Shown one piece after another: positions 7,915 to 16,467 of a stretch of 64,000 nt of DNA. This DNA is from Streptomyces sp. NBC_00102 (GTDB taxonomy: Bacteria; Actinomycetota; Actinomycetes; Streptomycetales; Streptomycetaceae): positions 5,869,001-5,933,000 of the forward strand of contig NZ_JAPEMC010000001.1 of NCBI RefSeq assembly GCF_026343115.1, in the 5' to 3' direction. The position numbers were made by a program, and so were the translations under genes. A model generated the notes under the pieces. The model had not been told where the DNA came from, did not search any database, and worked only from the letters and a program-made list of their open reading frames with translations. Every line of letters begins with the position of its first letter. The first letter of the stretch is position 1.

Positions 7915-9403
7915 ACGTGGTGACGAACGCCAGACAGAGCGCCGCGATGGCCAGCTTGCCCACCGCCTGGAGGAGCGGACCGCGCAGCAGGATGAAGGTG
8001 TAACCCGCCACCAGCGGAGCCGCGATGGCCAGCACGCTCCCCGGACCCGGTCCGGCCCGGGTGACCGCGAGCGCGTAGCGGCGGTCGGTGCGCGCGGCGG
8101 CGTACCCGATCAGAGCGAGGCCCGCGACCATCCCGGCCGGCCCGAAGTCCACCCAGAACTCGGTCCACAGCGGGGCCGAGAGGTTGGTCATGTTCATCCC
8201 CATCCACTGCCCCACCCGGACCCCGGTGTCCTCGGGCTTCCCGCTCCACACCGCGCGCGGCACGAAGAAGAGCGCGGATCCCGCGAGCTGACGCCCGTAC
8301 GTGTGGCCCCGGGTGTCCACCCAGGCGATGGTGTTGGCGAACATGACCGTCTGGTCGTAGTCCTTCGTCGCCAGCGGCTCGAAGGCCGAGGACGACTGCA
8401 CCGGCCGGTAGCCGCTGTCGTCGTACCGGAACTTGTCCGCGTACGGGAAGAGCACCAGCGCCCCCACCACACCCATCGCCAGCACCGTGCGGTAGACCGC
8501 CGCGCTGCTCGGGAACGCCGTGAAGAGCAGCGAGACCAGCACCGTGAGGAACCAGTAACGCGCATTGGAGATCGGGTTGTTGACGATCAGGTTGAGCACG
8601 ACCAGCGCGATCCACGCCAGTACCGTCGACGGCGAGCGGCGGGCCCGGCGCGAGGTCACCAGGCGGCGCGTCCAGAAGAGCAGGGCCAGCAGCGCGGGTA
8701 CCGTCCCGAAGCCCTTCAGGAACGCCGAGCCGACGTTCGACCCGGCCGAGGCGACCCCGCTCTCCGCCACCGACGCGCTGATCTCCTGCCGGCTGCTGAA
8801 GAAGACCGCGGGGCCGCCGAGCTTCAGCACGTAGTACCCGCTCGCCGCGAACGCCAGCAGCAACAGCAGCCGCAGCCGCGTACGGCTCGCGACCGCGGGC
8901 AGGCCGCGCCGCGACCGGGTGCCGGCATCGCGGCGCCGCAACGGACGGCGGGAGGCCAGCAGCGCGCCCAGGTCGAACGCCGCACACCCCACCAGAATCA
9001 TCGCGGTGGCCGTCACCAGGTCCGAGCGGGGACCCACCAGAGGAGTCGGCGTCTGCCCGATGACCGCCTGCGCCAGCGGCGCCACACCCATCGCGATGTA
9101 CACGAACATCCAGAAGACGCCCTGGAGCAGCCGGCGCCGGGTGGAGAGGATCATCGTCGCCAGCCGGGCGCCCGCGTAACAGGTCAGGACCAGCTGCAGC
9201 CAGAACACGACGTCCCGGTCGCCCGTGCCCGGTTGCGCCGCGACCACCGCGGGCAGGAAGACGACCAGGCCCAGGATCAGCGGCACCGCGAGCGCGCGCG
9301 AGAGCATCGCCCAGGCGAGCGGTCTCGCCACGGGCTCCAGGGGGCCGCGGACGGAAGCCGCACGGGACCTCGCGGCCGGAGCCGTGTCGTACACGGACGT
9401 CAT
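7883..9403 (-). CDS. Wzy-like O-antigen/EPS polymerase
   Basis: 506-residue integral membrane protein with about 12 hydrophobic segments and a long extracytoplasmic loop (about 290-370), as in Wzy polymerases that join repeat units at the outer face of the membrane. Short recognisable stretches include NPISNARYWFLTVLVSLLF, the loop FEPLATKDYDQTVMFANT and LWTEFWVDFGPAGMVAGLALIG, the last seen in O-antigen polymerase families. The start ATG at 9403 follows GGGGGGGCGC on its strand. Wzy proteins diverge strongly, so the call rests on topology, these motifs and the adjacent flippase and Wzz genes. Confidence 0.8.
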   Translation of the reverse strand: MTSVYDTAPAARSRAASVRGPLEPVARPLAWAMLSRALAVPLILGLVVFLPAVVAAQPGTGDRDVVFWLQLVLTCYAGARLATMILSTRRRLLQGVFWMFVYIAMGVAPLAQAVIGQTPTPLVGPRSDLVTATAMILVGCAAFDLGALLASRRPLRRRDAGTRSRRGLPAVASRTRLRLLLLLAFAASGYYVLKLGGPAVFFSSRQEISASVAESGVASAGSNVGSAFLKGFGTVPALLALLFWTRRLVTSRRARRSPSTVLAWIALVVLNLIVNNPISNARYWFLTVLVSLLFTAFPSSAAVYRTVLAMGVVGALVLFPYADKFRYDDSGYRPVQSSSAFEPLATKDYDQTVMFANTIAWVDTRGHTYGRQLAGSALFFVPRAVWSGKPEDTGVRVGQWMGMNMTNLSAPLWTEFWVDFGPAGMVAGLALIGYAAARTDRRYALAVTRAGPGPGSVLAIAAPLVAGYTFILLRGPLLQAVGKLAIAALCLAFVTTFTERSGRRSR

Positions 9404-9508
9404 GCGCCCCCCCGTTCCGTGGACCTGCGAACACCTTAACGAATCAACCCACTTGGGGGGAGGCGATGGATACTCTGTGAACTCCGGCCGAGGTTGAGGG
9501 GAACCCTG

Positions 9509-10678
9509 GTGAAAATCCTGCACGTCGTCACGCTGCACACCCCGGACCACGCCTTCGGCGGGCCCACCAGGGTCGCGCTCAACCTCTCCAAGGTCCAGCG
9601 GACGGCCGGTGACGACGCACGCGTCATGGCGCTGGGAGACGGCTTCGGAGACGGCGAACTTCCCAAGGAAATCGAGGGAGTTCCGGCCCTCCTTCACCAA
9701 GCCCGGCACGTACTGCCGATGTTCGAGGTCAGCGGGATCACCTCGCTCGCACTGCTGCGCGCCGCCCGCCGCGCCATGCGGGACGCCGACCTCGTGCACG
9801 TCCACCTCATGCGCGACCTGGTGACCCTGCCCGTCGCCCTCCTCGCGCTCGCGACCCGCACCCCGCTGGTCGTGCAGACCCACGGCATGATCGACCCGAC
9901 CGAGAAGCCGGTGGCGAAGCTGACCGACCTGCTCGGGGTACGGAAGGTGCTGCGCGAGGCCGACGCCGTACTGCACCTCACCGAGACGGAGCGCCTCGAC
10001 GTCAACGCGGTGGCCGCACCGGTCGCCCTCACCCGCACGGTCCGGCTGGTGAACGGGGTACGCCCCCAGGAGCGCAAGCCCGCCCGCGAGCCGGGCCGGC
10101 CGCCCACGGTCCTCTTCCTCGCCCGCGTCCAGGAGCGCAAGCGGCCCGAGGACTTCGTCGCCGCGATGCCCGCCGTGCTCGCCGAACACCCGGACGCCCG
10201 CTTCGTGCTGGCGGGCCCGGACACCGGGGCGCTGGCGGGCACCCTGGCGCTGGCGGAGAAGCTCGGCGTCACCGGCTCCCTCGACCACGTCGGCCCGCTC
10301 GGCCACGAGGAGGTCCTGGCGGCGGGGCGCGAGGCCGACGTGTACGTCCTCCCGTCGATCGAGGAGCCGCTCGGAGTCTCGGTCCTGGAAGCGATGTCCG
10401 TCGGCACCCCGGTCGTCATCACCCGCACCTGCGGCCTCGGCCCGGACGTGGCGAAGGCCGGGGCGGGCCGGGTGATCGACAGCCGGGTCGGCGAGGACGC
10501 GGCCAACGCCGCCAAGGTGGCCGCGGCCGTCCTCGAACTCCTGGAACCGGACGCCGCCGCCGAGGCCGGCAAGGCGGCCTGGGACCTGGTTAACACCGAC
10601 TTCACCATCGACGTGGTCACCGAAACCCTGCGCCGGACCTACGAGGACGTGGTCGCACGCCGGGGCCGGAAGGGCTGA
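9509..10678 (+). CDS. GT4 glycosyltransferase
   Basis: 389-residue GT-B glycosyltransferase. The start is taken at the GTG at 9509, seven bases after a GAGGGG ribosome-binding site; the frame begins earlier at a TTG without support. The N-terminus VKILHVVTLHTPDHAFGGPTR is typical of GT4 acceptor domains. The C-terminal domain has VLFLARVQERKRPEDFVAA and the EX7E-type motif EEPLGVSVLEAMSVGTPVV. It is transcribed divergently from the polymerase gene across about 100 bp and probably adds one sugar of the same repeat unit. Confidence 0.88.
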   Translation: MKILHVVTLHTPDHAFGGPTRVALNLSKVQRTAGDDARVMALGDGFGDGELPKEIEGVPALLHQARHVLPMFEVSGITSLALLRAARRAMRDADLVHVHLMRDLVTLPVALLALATRTPLVVQTHGMIDPTEKPVAKLTDLLGVRKVLREADAVLHLTETERLDVNAVAAPVALTRTVRLVNGVRPQERKPAREPGRPPTVLFLARVQERKRPEDFVAAMPAVLAEHPDARFVLAGPDTGALAGTLALAEKLGVTGSLDHVGPLGHEEVLAAGREADVYVLPSIEEPLGVSVLEAMSVGTPVVITRTCGLGPDVAKAGAGRVIDSRVGEDAANAAKVAAAVLELLEPDAAAEAGKAAWDLVNTDFTIDVVTETLRRTYEDVVARRGRKG

Positions 10679-10918
10679 ACCGACTCGGCCGGGCCCGCGA
10701 GTCCAGTACCTCGACGGTGTGCCAGGGCCACGATCCCGCGGACAGGCCCGGACAGCCCTCAAGGCGGCGCGCGAGGATTCCAAGCGGACGAACGGCTCCT
10801 CACCTTCCAACTCTCCGCCTCAATAGGGGTGTTAGCCCCCGGGTGATCCTCGTGTCTCCCCTGACATGCTTGGTCCGCGAAGAAGTTGATCCGGCATGAC
10901 GAACTGGGGGCAGCAGGA

Positions 10919-11632
10919 ATGAGTCTGGCAATCGACAGGACGGGGAGTACGCGCAGGATCGCCGGGAATCCAGTGACACGGGTGCTGCGTGGTGTGGCGT
11001 TAGCCGGTCTCGCGCTGGCGGAGGCCGCGCTCCTGCTGTGGGTCACGCTGGCACTGGGGCTGGTGGCCATCGGTATCGGAGTGTTCCTGCTGCCGAGCGC
11101 GCTGGGGATGATGCGCGGTGCGGCCGATCTGCAGCGACGCCTCAGCCGCGAGTGGGCGAGCGTGGAGGTGGAGTCGTTCCCTCACGTACCCGAGAGCGCG
11201 AAGATGGCCGAGGCCCCTGAGTGGCGGCGCGGCCTGTGGCGGCTGTCGGACCCGGCGACCTGGCGGGAACTGCTCTGGCTGCTGGTCAACCCGCTGATCG
11301 GGCCGGTGCTGGGACTCATTCCCGCGGTTCTCGTGGTCGACGGAGTGTGGGGACTGACCATGCCGTTCCTGTGGGAGCCGATCACCCACACCTGGGACGG
11401 CGTGTGGTTCGCCTTCATTCCCGTCCGCGGTCAGTTCACCGCGAACCTCGCGGCGGCCTTCGGCGCGGTGGAGTTCGTCGCAGGCCTCCTGCTGGCCCCG
11501 CGGCCGCTTCTGAAGGCGCACGGCCTCTGGGTGCGGTTCATGCTCGGCCGAAATTCCCGCGCCGGCCTGACGGAGCGGGTCGACCACCCTGCGTCTTCGC
11601 GGTCCGACACGATGGGCCGGCAGGCGAGCTGA
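10919..11632 (+). CDS. sensor-domain membrane protein without kinase
   Basis: 237-residue membrane protein resembling the putative sensor domain that in actinobacteria usually precedes a histidine kinase core. It has two close hydrophobic helices near the N-terminus (about 20-65), a middle region with WRRGLWRLSDPATWRELLWLLVNPLIGPV, and further hydrophobic segments ending in LLLAPRPLLKAHGLWVRFML. There is no histidine-kinase phosphoacceptor or ATPase domain in this frame or in the following 150 bp. It is therefore a stand-alone sensor protein or a truncated kinase. The ATG at 10919 has an AGCAGGA ribosome-binding stretch. Confidence 0.7.
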   Translation: MSLAIDRTGSTRRIAGNPVTRVLRGVALAGLALAEAALLLWVTLALGLVAIGIGVFLLPSALGMMRGAADLQRRLSREWASVEVESFPHVPESAKMAEAPEWRRGLWRLSDPATWRELLWLLVNPLIGPVLGLIPAVLVVDGVWGLTMPFLWEPITHTWDGVWFAFIPVRGQFTANLAAAFGAVEFVAGLLLAPRPLLKAHGLWVRFMLGRNSRAGLTERVDHPASSRSDTMGRQAS

Positions 11633-11738
11633 CTCGCGCCGACGTCTTGGCTCGATCGCCTTCACAAGCTCTGGGACAGGTCTGACGATTCACGTCGGGC
11701 GGACGCGAACTGCCAGACACGGCCTGGCCGGGACACGC

Positions 11739-11770
11739 GTGACGGGCCCGCGAGAACGCGGACCCGTCAC
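11739..11770. terminator. strong bidirectional hairpin
   Basis: Inverted repeat with arms GTGACGGG-C-CCGCG and CGCGG-A-CCCGTCAC around an AGAA loop, between the sensor-domain gene (plus) and the end of the adenosine deaminase gene (minus). Convergent position and a 14-15 bp GC-rich stem fit a terminator for both transcripts. Confidence 0.75.
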
Positions 11771-11787
11771 CCGGAAATGCGAGCCGA

Positions 11788-12804
11788 TCAGCCCTGGTAC
11801 GCGTCCAGTTCGGCGAGGAACGCCTCCCGGACCGAGGGCGCCGCCCACGAGATCTCGATGGCGTTCCGCTGGAGGAGGACCAGCTCCTCGTCCGTGAGCG
11901 CGGCGGGGCCGCGCAGCGCCGCGAGGTTCTCGGAGACGTAACCCGGGAAGTACGCCGGGTCGTCCGAGTTGACCGTGACCTTGACGCCCCGGTCCAGCAG
12001 CGCGCGGATCTCGGCGGCCTTCAGGCCGTCCGTGACGTGGGCGTTGGAGATCGGGCACACCGTGAGGCCGATACCGCGCTCGACGATCCGGGCCACCAAC
12101 GCCGGGTCCTCCAGGGCGTTGACACCGTGGTCGATGCGGTCGACGCCGATCTCGTCCAGCACCTGGCGGATGTGCTCCGTGGAGTTCTGCTGGTCGACGT
12201 CGCAGTGCATCGTCAGCCGGAAGCCCTCGGCGCGGGCCCGGGCGAAGACCTCGCGGAACTTCACCGGCGGGTTTCCTGCCTCGTCCGAGTCCAGGCCGAC
12301 GCCGACGATCCACTCCCTGTACGGCAGGGCCTGGACGAGCGTCGCCATGGCGAACTCGGCCTGGAAGTCGCGCAGGAAGCACATCACCAGCCGGCCCCGG
12401 AAGCCCGTCGCCCGCTCGGCGTCGTCCAGCGCGCGGGTCAGGCCCCGGATGACCGTGTCGAAGGCGACACCACGCGCGGTGTGGGCCTGCGGGTCGAAGA
12501 AGATCTCCGCGTAACGGACGTTCTGCGCGTGCGCCTTGGCCGCGTAGGCGGCGGCCAGGTCGTAGAAGTCCGCCTCGGTGCGGAGCACGGACATGCCCTC
12601 GTAGTAGACGGCGAGGAAGCCGGGCAGGTCGTCGAAGTCGTACGCCTCGCGCAGTGCGGCCTCGTCGGCGTAGGGGAGTTCGACGCCGTTGCGGCGGGCG
12701 AGCGCGAACTTCAGTCCGGGCTCCAGGGTGCCCTCGATGTGCAGGTGCAGTTCGCACTTGGGCAGACCCGCGACGAAGGGGTCCACGGTGACGGTCTCGG
12801 TCAT
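11788..12804 (-). CDS. add: adenosine deaminase family protein
   Basis: 338-residue zinc-dependent deaminase converting adenosine (or possibly adenine) to inosine (hypoxanthine). Motifs of the amidohydrolase fold are complete: KCELHLHIEGTLEP with the HxH metal ligands, GVGLDSDEAGNPP, MHCDVDQQNSTEHI, IDHGVNALEDPAL and TVCPISNAHVTDG, ending with NSDDPAYFPGY for the last metal ligand. The start ATG at 12804 follows GAGGAGATCGCC. It is the last gene of the permease-ade-add operon, 23 bp after ade. The subfamily also includes adenine deaminases, so substrate preference is uncertain. Confidence 0.88.
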   Translation of the reverse strand: MTETVTVDPFVAGLPKCELHLHIEGTLEPGLKFALARRNGVELPYADEAALREAYDFDDLPGFLAVYYEGMSVLRTEADFYDLAAAYAAKAHAQNVRYAEIFFDPQAHTARGVAFDTVIRGLTRALDDAERATGFRGRLVMCFLRDFQAEFAMATLVQALPYREWIVGVGLDSDEAGNPPVKFREVFARARAEGFRLTMHCDVDQQNSTEHIRQVLDEIGVDRIDHGVNALEDPALVARIVERGIGLTVCPISNAHVTDGLKAAEIRALLDRGVKVTVNSDDPAYFPGYVSENLAALRGPAALTDEELVLLQRNAIEISWAAPSVREAFLAELDAYQG

Positions 12805-12827
12805 GGCGATCTCCTCGGTACGGCGGG

Positions 12828-14600
12828 TCAGTTGGCGGCGGGAAGCAGGACGTCGACGACGTCCTGGGTGGTGTAGCTGACGACACCCAGGTCGGTGACG
12901 GCGTACTCGGGAATGGCGGTGATCTCCAGGAAGATCAAGTAACCGAACGCCGAGGGAAGTTCGCAGCCGAGCGCGCGGGACGCCGCCTCCAGGCGGTCCT
13001 CCGCCTCCGCCATCGCCTCAGGAGTGATGTCGGCGACGATCCCGGCCACCGGCAGCGGCAGGAACTCCTTGATCACGCCACCGTCCACCACGACCTGGCC
13101 GCCGCCGTGCTCACAGAGGTGGTTCACCGCCAGCGCCATGTCGGCCCGGTCCGCGCCGACGCAGACGATGTTGTTGTCGTCGGGTGCCGCCGAGGAGGCG
13201 ATGGCTCCGGACCGCAGACCGAAGCCGTTGATCATCGCGGTGACGGTGCGGCCGTCGTTCTTCCCGTACCGCTCCGAGACCGTGACGTACAGCGCGTCCT
13301 GCGCGAGGTCCGCGCGGACCGTGCCGTCGACCACCGGCAGCGTCATCTCCACGCCCTTGCGGACGAAGGGGACGGTACGGTCCATCTCCACGACCAGCAC
13401 GCGGGCCTCGTCGCCCTCGGCGGCGATGCCGACCCCGGACGGCGCGAGCGGAGCCACCCGGAAGGCGGGGGAGAGCGCCGGGGTGCGTACGGGCGGCTGC
13501 GGGGCACGCAGGGTGCGGCCGTTCTCCGCGACCAGCTCGCCGCGCGCGAACACGCGCTCCACCTGGAAGGACTCGGGGGAGTCGACGATCAGGACGTCCG
13601 CGAAGCGGCCGGGCGTGATCGAGCCGACGAGGTGGTCGATGCGGTACATCTCGGCGCAGTTCAGCGTGGCCATCTGGATCGCTTCGACCGGGCGGACACC
13701 GGCCTTGATCGCCATCCGGACCAGCTTGTCGAGGTGGCCCTCGCGGATGATGTCGGCGACGTGCATGTCGTCGGTGCAGAACCCGACGTGCCGGGACTGG
13801 GCGCCGAACTCGGTGACGGTACGGACGTTCTCGTTCATGAAGTGCGCGACCGAGGACTCGCGGATGAGCAGCGACATGCCGGCCCGCAGCTTCTGGAGGG
13901 CCTCCTCGGCGGTGTAGCTCTCGTGGTCGAGGCGGACGCCCGCCGCCGACAGCGCGTTGATGGTGGTCTGCGCCGCCATCGGGGCGCAGCCGAAGATCGG
14001 CAGCCGGTTGCGGTGGGCGAGTTCGAGGGCGCGCAGCACCTTCTCGTCACGGTTGAGGACGAACTCGGCGACCGTCTCCCACACGCCGAAGCACTCGGCC
14101 CAGCCCTGGGTCTCCTCGTGCTCCTCCGGTCCGAAGGTGAAGCCGACCGTGGTCTCGGGCAGGGTGTACGGCGTCTTGAAGGGGGCACCCCAGAAGATCT
14201 TCATCGGGCTCGCGTCGGCCTCCCGCAGGGCCTCGCGCACCCCTTCGAGACCGGCGACGACGAGGAACTGGTCGAGACCGGAGATCACCGAGGTGGTGCC
14301 GTAGCGGACGGCGGCATCGGCGAACATCGTCACCGAGAGCTTGGAGCACTCCAGGTGGAGGTGGCCGTCGATGAGCCCCGGGGTGAGGTACTTGCCGGTG
14401 GCGTCGACGAACTCGGTGTCGGGCCCCTCGTAGACGGTGACGTCACCGGTGGCGGCGATCCGCTCGCCGGTGATCGCGACGTCCGCCGGGTAGATCTCGC
14501 CGGTGTGGACGTTGACGAGCTGCCCGCCCTTGATGATCCGGTCGGCCTTGACGACCCCTTCGGAGGCGTCGATGAGGCTGCGGAGGCTGGGGTGGTTCAT
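12828..14600 (-). CDS. ade: adenine deaminase
   Basis: 590-residue amidohydrolase of the bacterial Ade type, converting adenine to hypoxanthine and ammonia in the cytoplasm. The metal site motif appears as LIDGHLHLECSKL. Other typical stretches are YGTTSVISGLDQFLVVAG, GFCTDDMHVADIIREGHLD and the C-terminal domain with TVTAMINGFGLRSGAIASS and DDNNIVCVGAD. The start ATG at 14600 was chosen over an upstream extension because MNHPSLRSLIDASEGVVKAD is the usual N-terminus. It lies between a purine-type permease and an adenosine deaminase, which supports a salvage operon. Confidence 0.93.
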   Translation of the reverse strand: MNHPSLRSLIDASEGVVKADRIIKGGQLVNVHTGEIYPADVAITGERIAATGDVTVYEGPDTEFVDATGKYLTPGLIDGHLHLECSKLSVTMFADAAVRYGTTSVISGLDQFLVVAGLEGVREALREADASPMKIFWGAPFKTPYTLPETTVGFTFGPEEHEETQGWAECFGVWETVAEFVLNRDEKVLRALELAHRNRLPIFGCAPMAAQTTINALSAAGVRLDHESYTAEEALQKLRAGMSLLIRESSVAHFMNENVRTVTEFGAQSRHVGFCTDDMHVADIIREGHLDKLVRMAIKAGVRPVEAIQMATLNCAEMYRIDHLVGSITPGRFADVLIVDSPESFQVERVFARGELVAENGRTLRAPQPPVRTPALSPAFRVAPLAPSGVGIAAEGDEARVLVVEMDRTVPFVRKGVEMTLPVVDGTVRADLAQDALYVTVSERYGKNDGRTVTAMINGFGLRSGAIASSAAPDDNNIVCVGADRADMALAVNHLCEHGGGQVVVDGGVIKEFLPLPVAGIVADITPEAMAEAEDRLEAASRALGCELPSAFGYLIFLEITAIPEYAVTDLGVVSYTTQDVVDVLLPAAN

Positions 14601-14694
14601 GGGGTTCGCTCCAGGGCGGGTCGAGAAGGTGGTGAAGAGGGGGGAGGGGGAAGAAGGGGGGCCGGGCGCCGGGTGTGCGGCGCCCGGCCACCGC

Positions 14695-16161
14695 TCAGGC
14701 GTCCAGGACGAGCTCGGCCTCGGCGCGCACGGTGCGGCGGGCGAGCAGCCAGTACACGACACCCGCGACGAGGGCACCGGCGAAGACCGAGAGGTCCAGG
14801 CCGCCGGCCGCGTCGGAGAGCGGGCCGACGAACACCGTGGAGTCGACCCAGAGAATGGCGGCCCCGAAGCCGAGGAGCACCGCGATCAGACCGGCCGGGC
14901 GGACCCCGCCCTTGTGCCAGTAGATGCCCTTGGACCCGGTCTCCCGGGGGAAGAGCGAGGGAACGTGGTAGCGGCCGCGGCGCAGCGCCCAGTCGGTGAG
15001 GTAGACCGCGGCCCACGGGCCGAGCCAGAGCACGATCAGGCTGAGGAAGTTCGACAGCAGGGTGTAGAAGTCCGCGGAGAAGACGGCCCACAGGGTGATC
15101 GCGGTGCACAGGGTCAGGTCGACGAAGACGATCATCCAGCGCTTCACCGGGAGGCCGACGGCCAGCAGGTTCAGGCCGGAGGAGTACATGTCGGTGGTGT
15201 TCACCGCGAGCAGCGACACGATCGCCAGCAGCAGGTACGGGGTGATGAACCAGCCGGGCAGGACCTCCGGGAGCCCCGAGATCGGGTCGGAGGCGTTGGT
15301 GGTCGCGGTGGCGACGGCGGCGCCGAGGATCTGCAGCGCGATGTTGGGCACCATGCCGCCGAGCGCGGCGCAGCCGAACACCTTGCGGGGCGCGGCGTCG
15401 GCCGGGAGGTAACGGGAGTAGTCGCTGCCCATGTCGGCCCAGGACAGACCGCCCGAGGCGGTGACCATGGCCAGGACCAGGGAGATCGTCACCACCGAGG
15501 GGGCGGCGCCGTGCGTGGCGAAGTCAGCCTTCGGGAAGACGAGGAACGCCATGACGACGAACATCGCGGCGAAGATCCAGGCGAAGTACTTCTGCACCTT
15601 CATGATCAGGTGGTAGCCCGACAGCGGCAGGAGCATCTGGAGCCCCGCCGCGATCGCGATGGTCACCAGCTTCAGGGGGGTACCGGTGTGGACGCCCGCC
15701 TGCTCGAAGAGGGCGAGGCCGGCGAGCACGATGAGAACCATGCCGCCCGCCTCGAAGCCGACCAGCATCACCCAGCTCAGCAGCGCCGGGAGCCGTCCGC
15801 CGTTCGGCCCGAAGGAGGCCCGGGAGACGGAGTGCGTGGAGGTACCGGTGCGCGGTCCCTGGAGGCTGGTCAGACCGGTGACGGTGAAGCCGAGGACGTT
15901 GCCGACCACGATCAGCGCGACGGCGTACCAGAACGAGAGGCCGAAGGAGACGACCAGCGCCCCGTAGACGACGGTGAAGACGGTGGTGTTGGTGCCGGCC
16001 CACAGCCCGAACAGGCGACCGGGGCCGCCTTGGCGCTCGGAGGCGGGGACGGCGTCGATACCACGCTGCTCGACCGTGAAGACGGACGTCTGGGACGACG
16101 GGGGCGTCCGGTCGGCGTGATCGGTGGATCCGGGCGGAGCGGTGGCGGTGGCCTCGGCCAT
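14695..16161 (-). CDS. NCS1 purine/cytosine permease
   Basis: 488-residue transporter of the nucleobase:cation symporter-1 family with about 12 membrane helices. Recognisable parts are the N-terminal FTVEQRGIDAVPASERQG, then RLFGLWAGTNTTVFTVVYGAL, RTGTSTHSVSRASFGPNGGRLPA and SWADMGSDYSRYLP, all typical of CodB/purine permeases. The ATG at 16161 is used; the upstream extension is not conserved-looking. Being first in an operon with adenine and adenosine deaminases, it probably imports adenine or related bases. Its promoter region faces the divergent LacI regulator and its operators. Confidence 0.92.
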   Translation of the reverse strand: MAEATATAPPGSTDHADRTPPSSQTSVFTVEQRGIDAVPASERQGGPGRLFGLWAGTNTTVFTVVYGALVVSFGLSFWYAVALIVVGNVLGFTVTGLTSLQGPRTGTSTHSVSRASFGPNGGRLPALLSWVMLVGFEAGGMVLIVLAGLALFEQAGVHTGTPLKLVTIAIAAGLQMLLPLSGYHLIMKVQKYFAWIFAAMFVVMAFLVFPKADFATHGAAPSVVTISLVLAMVTASGGLSWADMGSDYSRYLPADAAPRKVFGCAALGGMVPNIALQILGAAVATATTNASDPISGLPEVLPGWFITPYLLLAIVSLLAVNTTDMYSSGLNLLAVGLPVKRWMIVFVDLTLCTAITLWAVFSADFYTLLSNFLSLIVLWLGPWAAVYLTDWALRRGRYHVPSLFPRETGSKGIYWHKGGVRPAGLIAVLLGFGAAILWVDSTVFVGPLSDAAGGLDLSVFAGALVAGVVYWLLARRTVRAEAELVLDA

Positions 16162-16360
16162 GGTCGGCAGACGTCCTTTGCGGACTTGCGTCCCGGCCTG
16201 GAGGGACGGGACGAGGGATGTACGGGGAGGTCCGGAGCGAGCCGGGTGACCGCACGGCGGTGTGCGGGGGTGGAGCGGAGGCGGAAGCCTGAGGGGTGGA
16301 GCGGTAGGGCGGGGCGTGCGGCGCGACTCGGGCGGGGGGAGCCCGGCGCGCCGCACGTAT

Positions 16361-16376
16361 GCCAAAACGTTTTGGC
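16361..16376. promoter_or_regulatory. LacI operator 1
   Basis: Perfect 16-bp palindrome GCCAAAACGTTTTGGC with a central CG, the form expected for a LacI-family operator. It is the first of three copies in the divergent region between the permease operon and its LacI regulator and lies about 200 bp before the permease start. Confidence 0.9.
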
Positions 16377-16394
16377 AACAGCCCGCAGGGAAGT

Positions 16395-16410
16395 GCGCAA
16401 ACGTTTTGGC
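16395..16410. promoter_or_regulatory. LacI operator 2
   Basis: GCGCAAACGTTTTGGC, matching the perfect palindrome at 14 of 16 positions. It begins exactly 34 bp after operator 1. Confidence 0.85.
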
Positions 16411-16428
16411 AATGATGCGGACCGTACT

Positions 16429-16444
16429 GCCTAAACGTTTTGGC
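16429..16444. promoter_or_regulatory. LacI operator 3
   Basis: GCCTAAACGTTTTGGC, matching the perfect palindrome at 15 of 16 positions. It begins exactly 34 bp after operator 2 and ends 23 bp before the regulator's ATG, a good place for autorepression. Confidence 0.88.
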
Positions 16445-16467
16445 AGTCAACCGGTAGGCTCGCCGCC

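Noticed and set aside
13107..16434. Long plus-strand frames opposite ade and the permease.
   Set aside because: Composition is Arg/Gly/Val-rich shadow coding; the minus-strand genes carry clear motifs.
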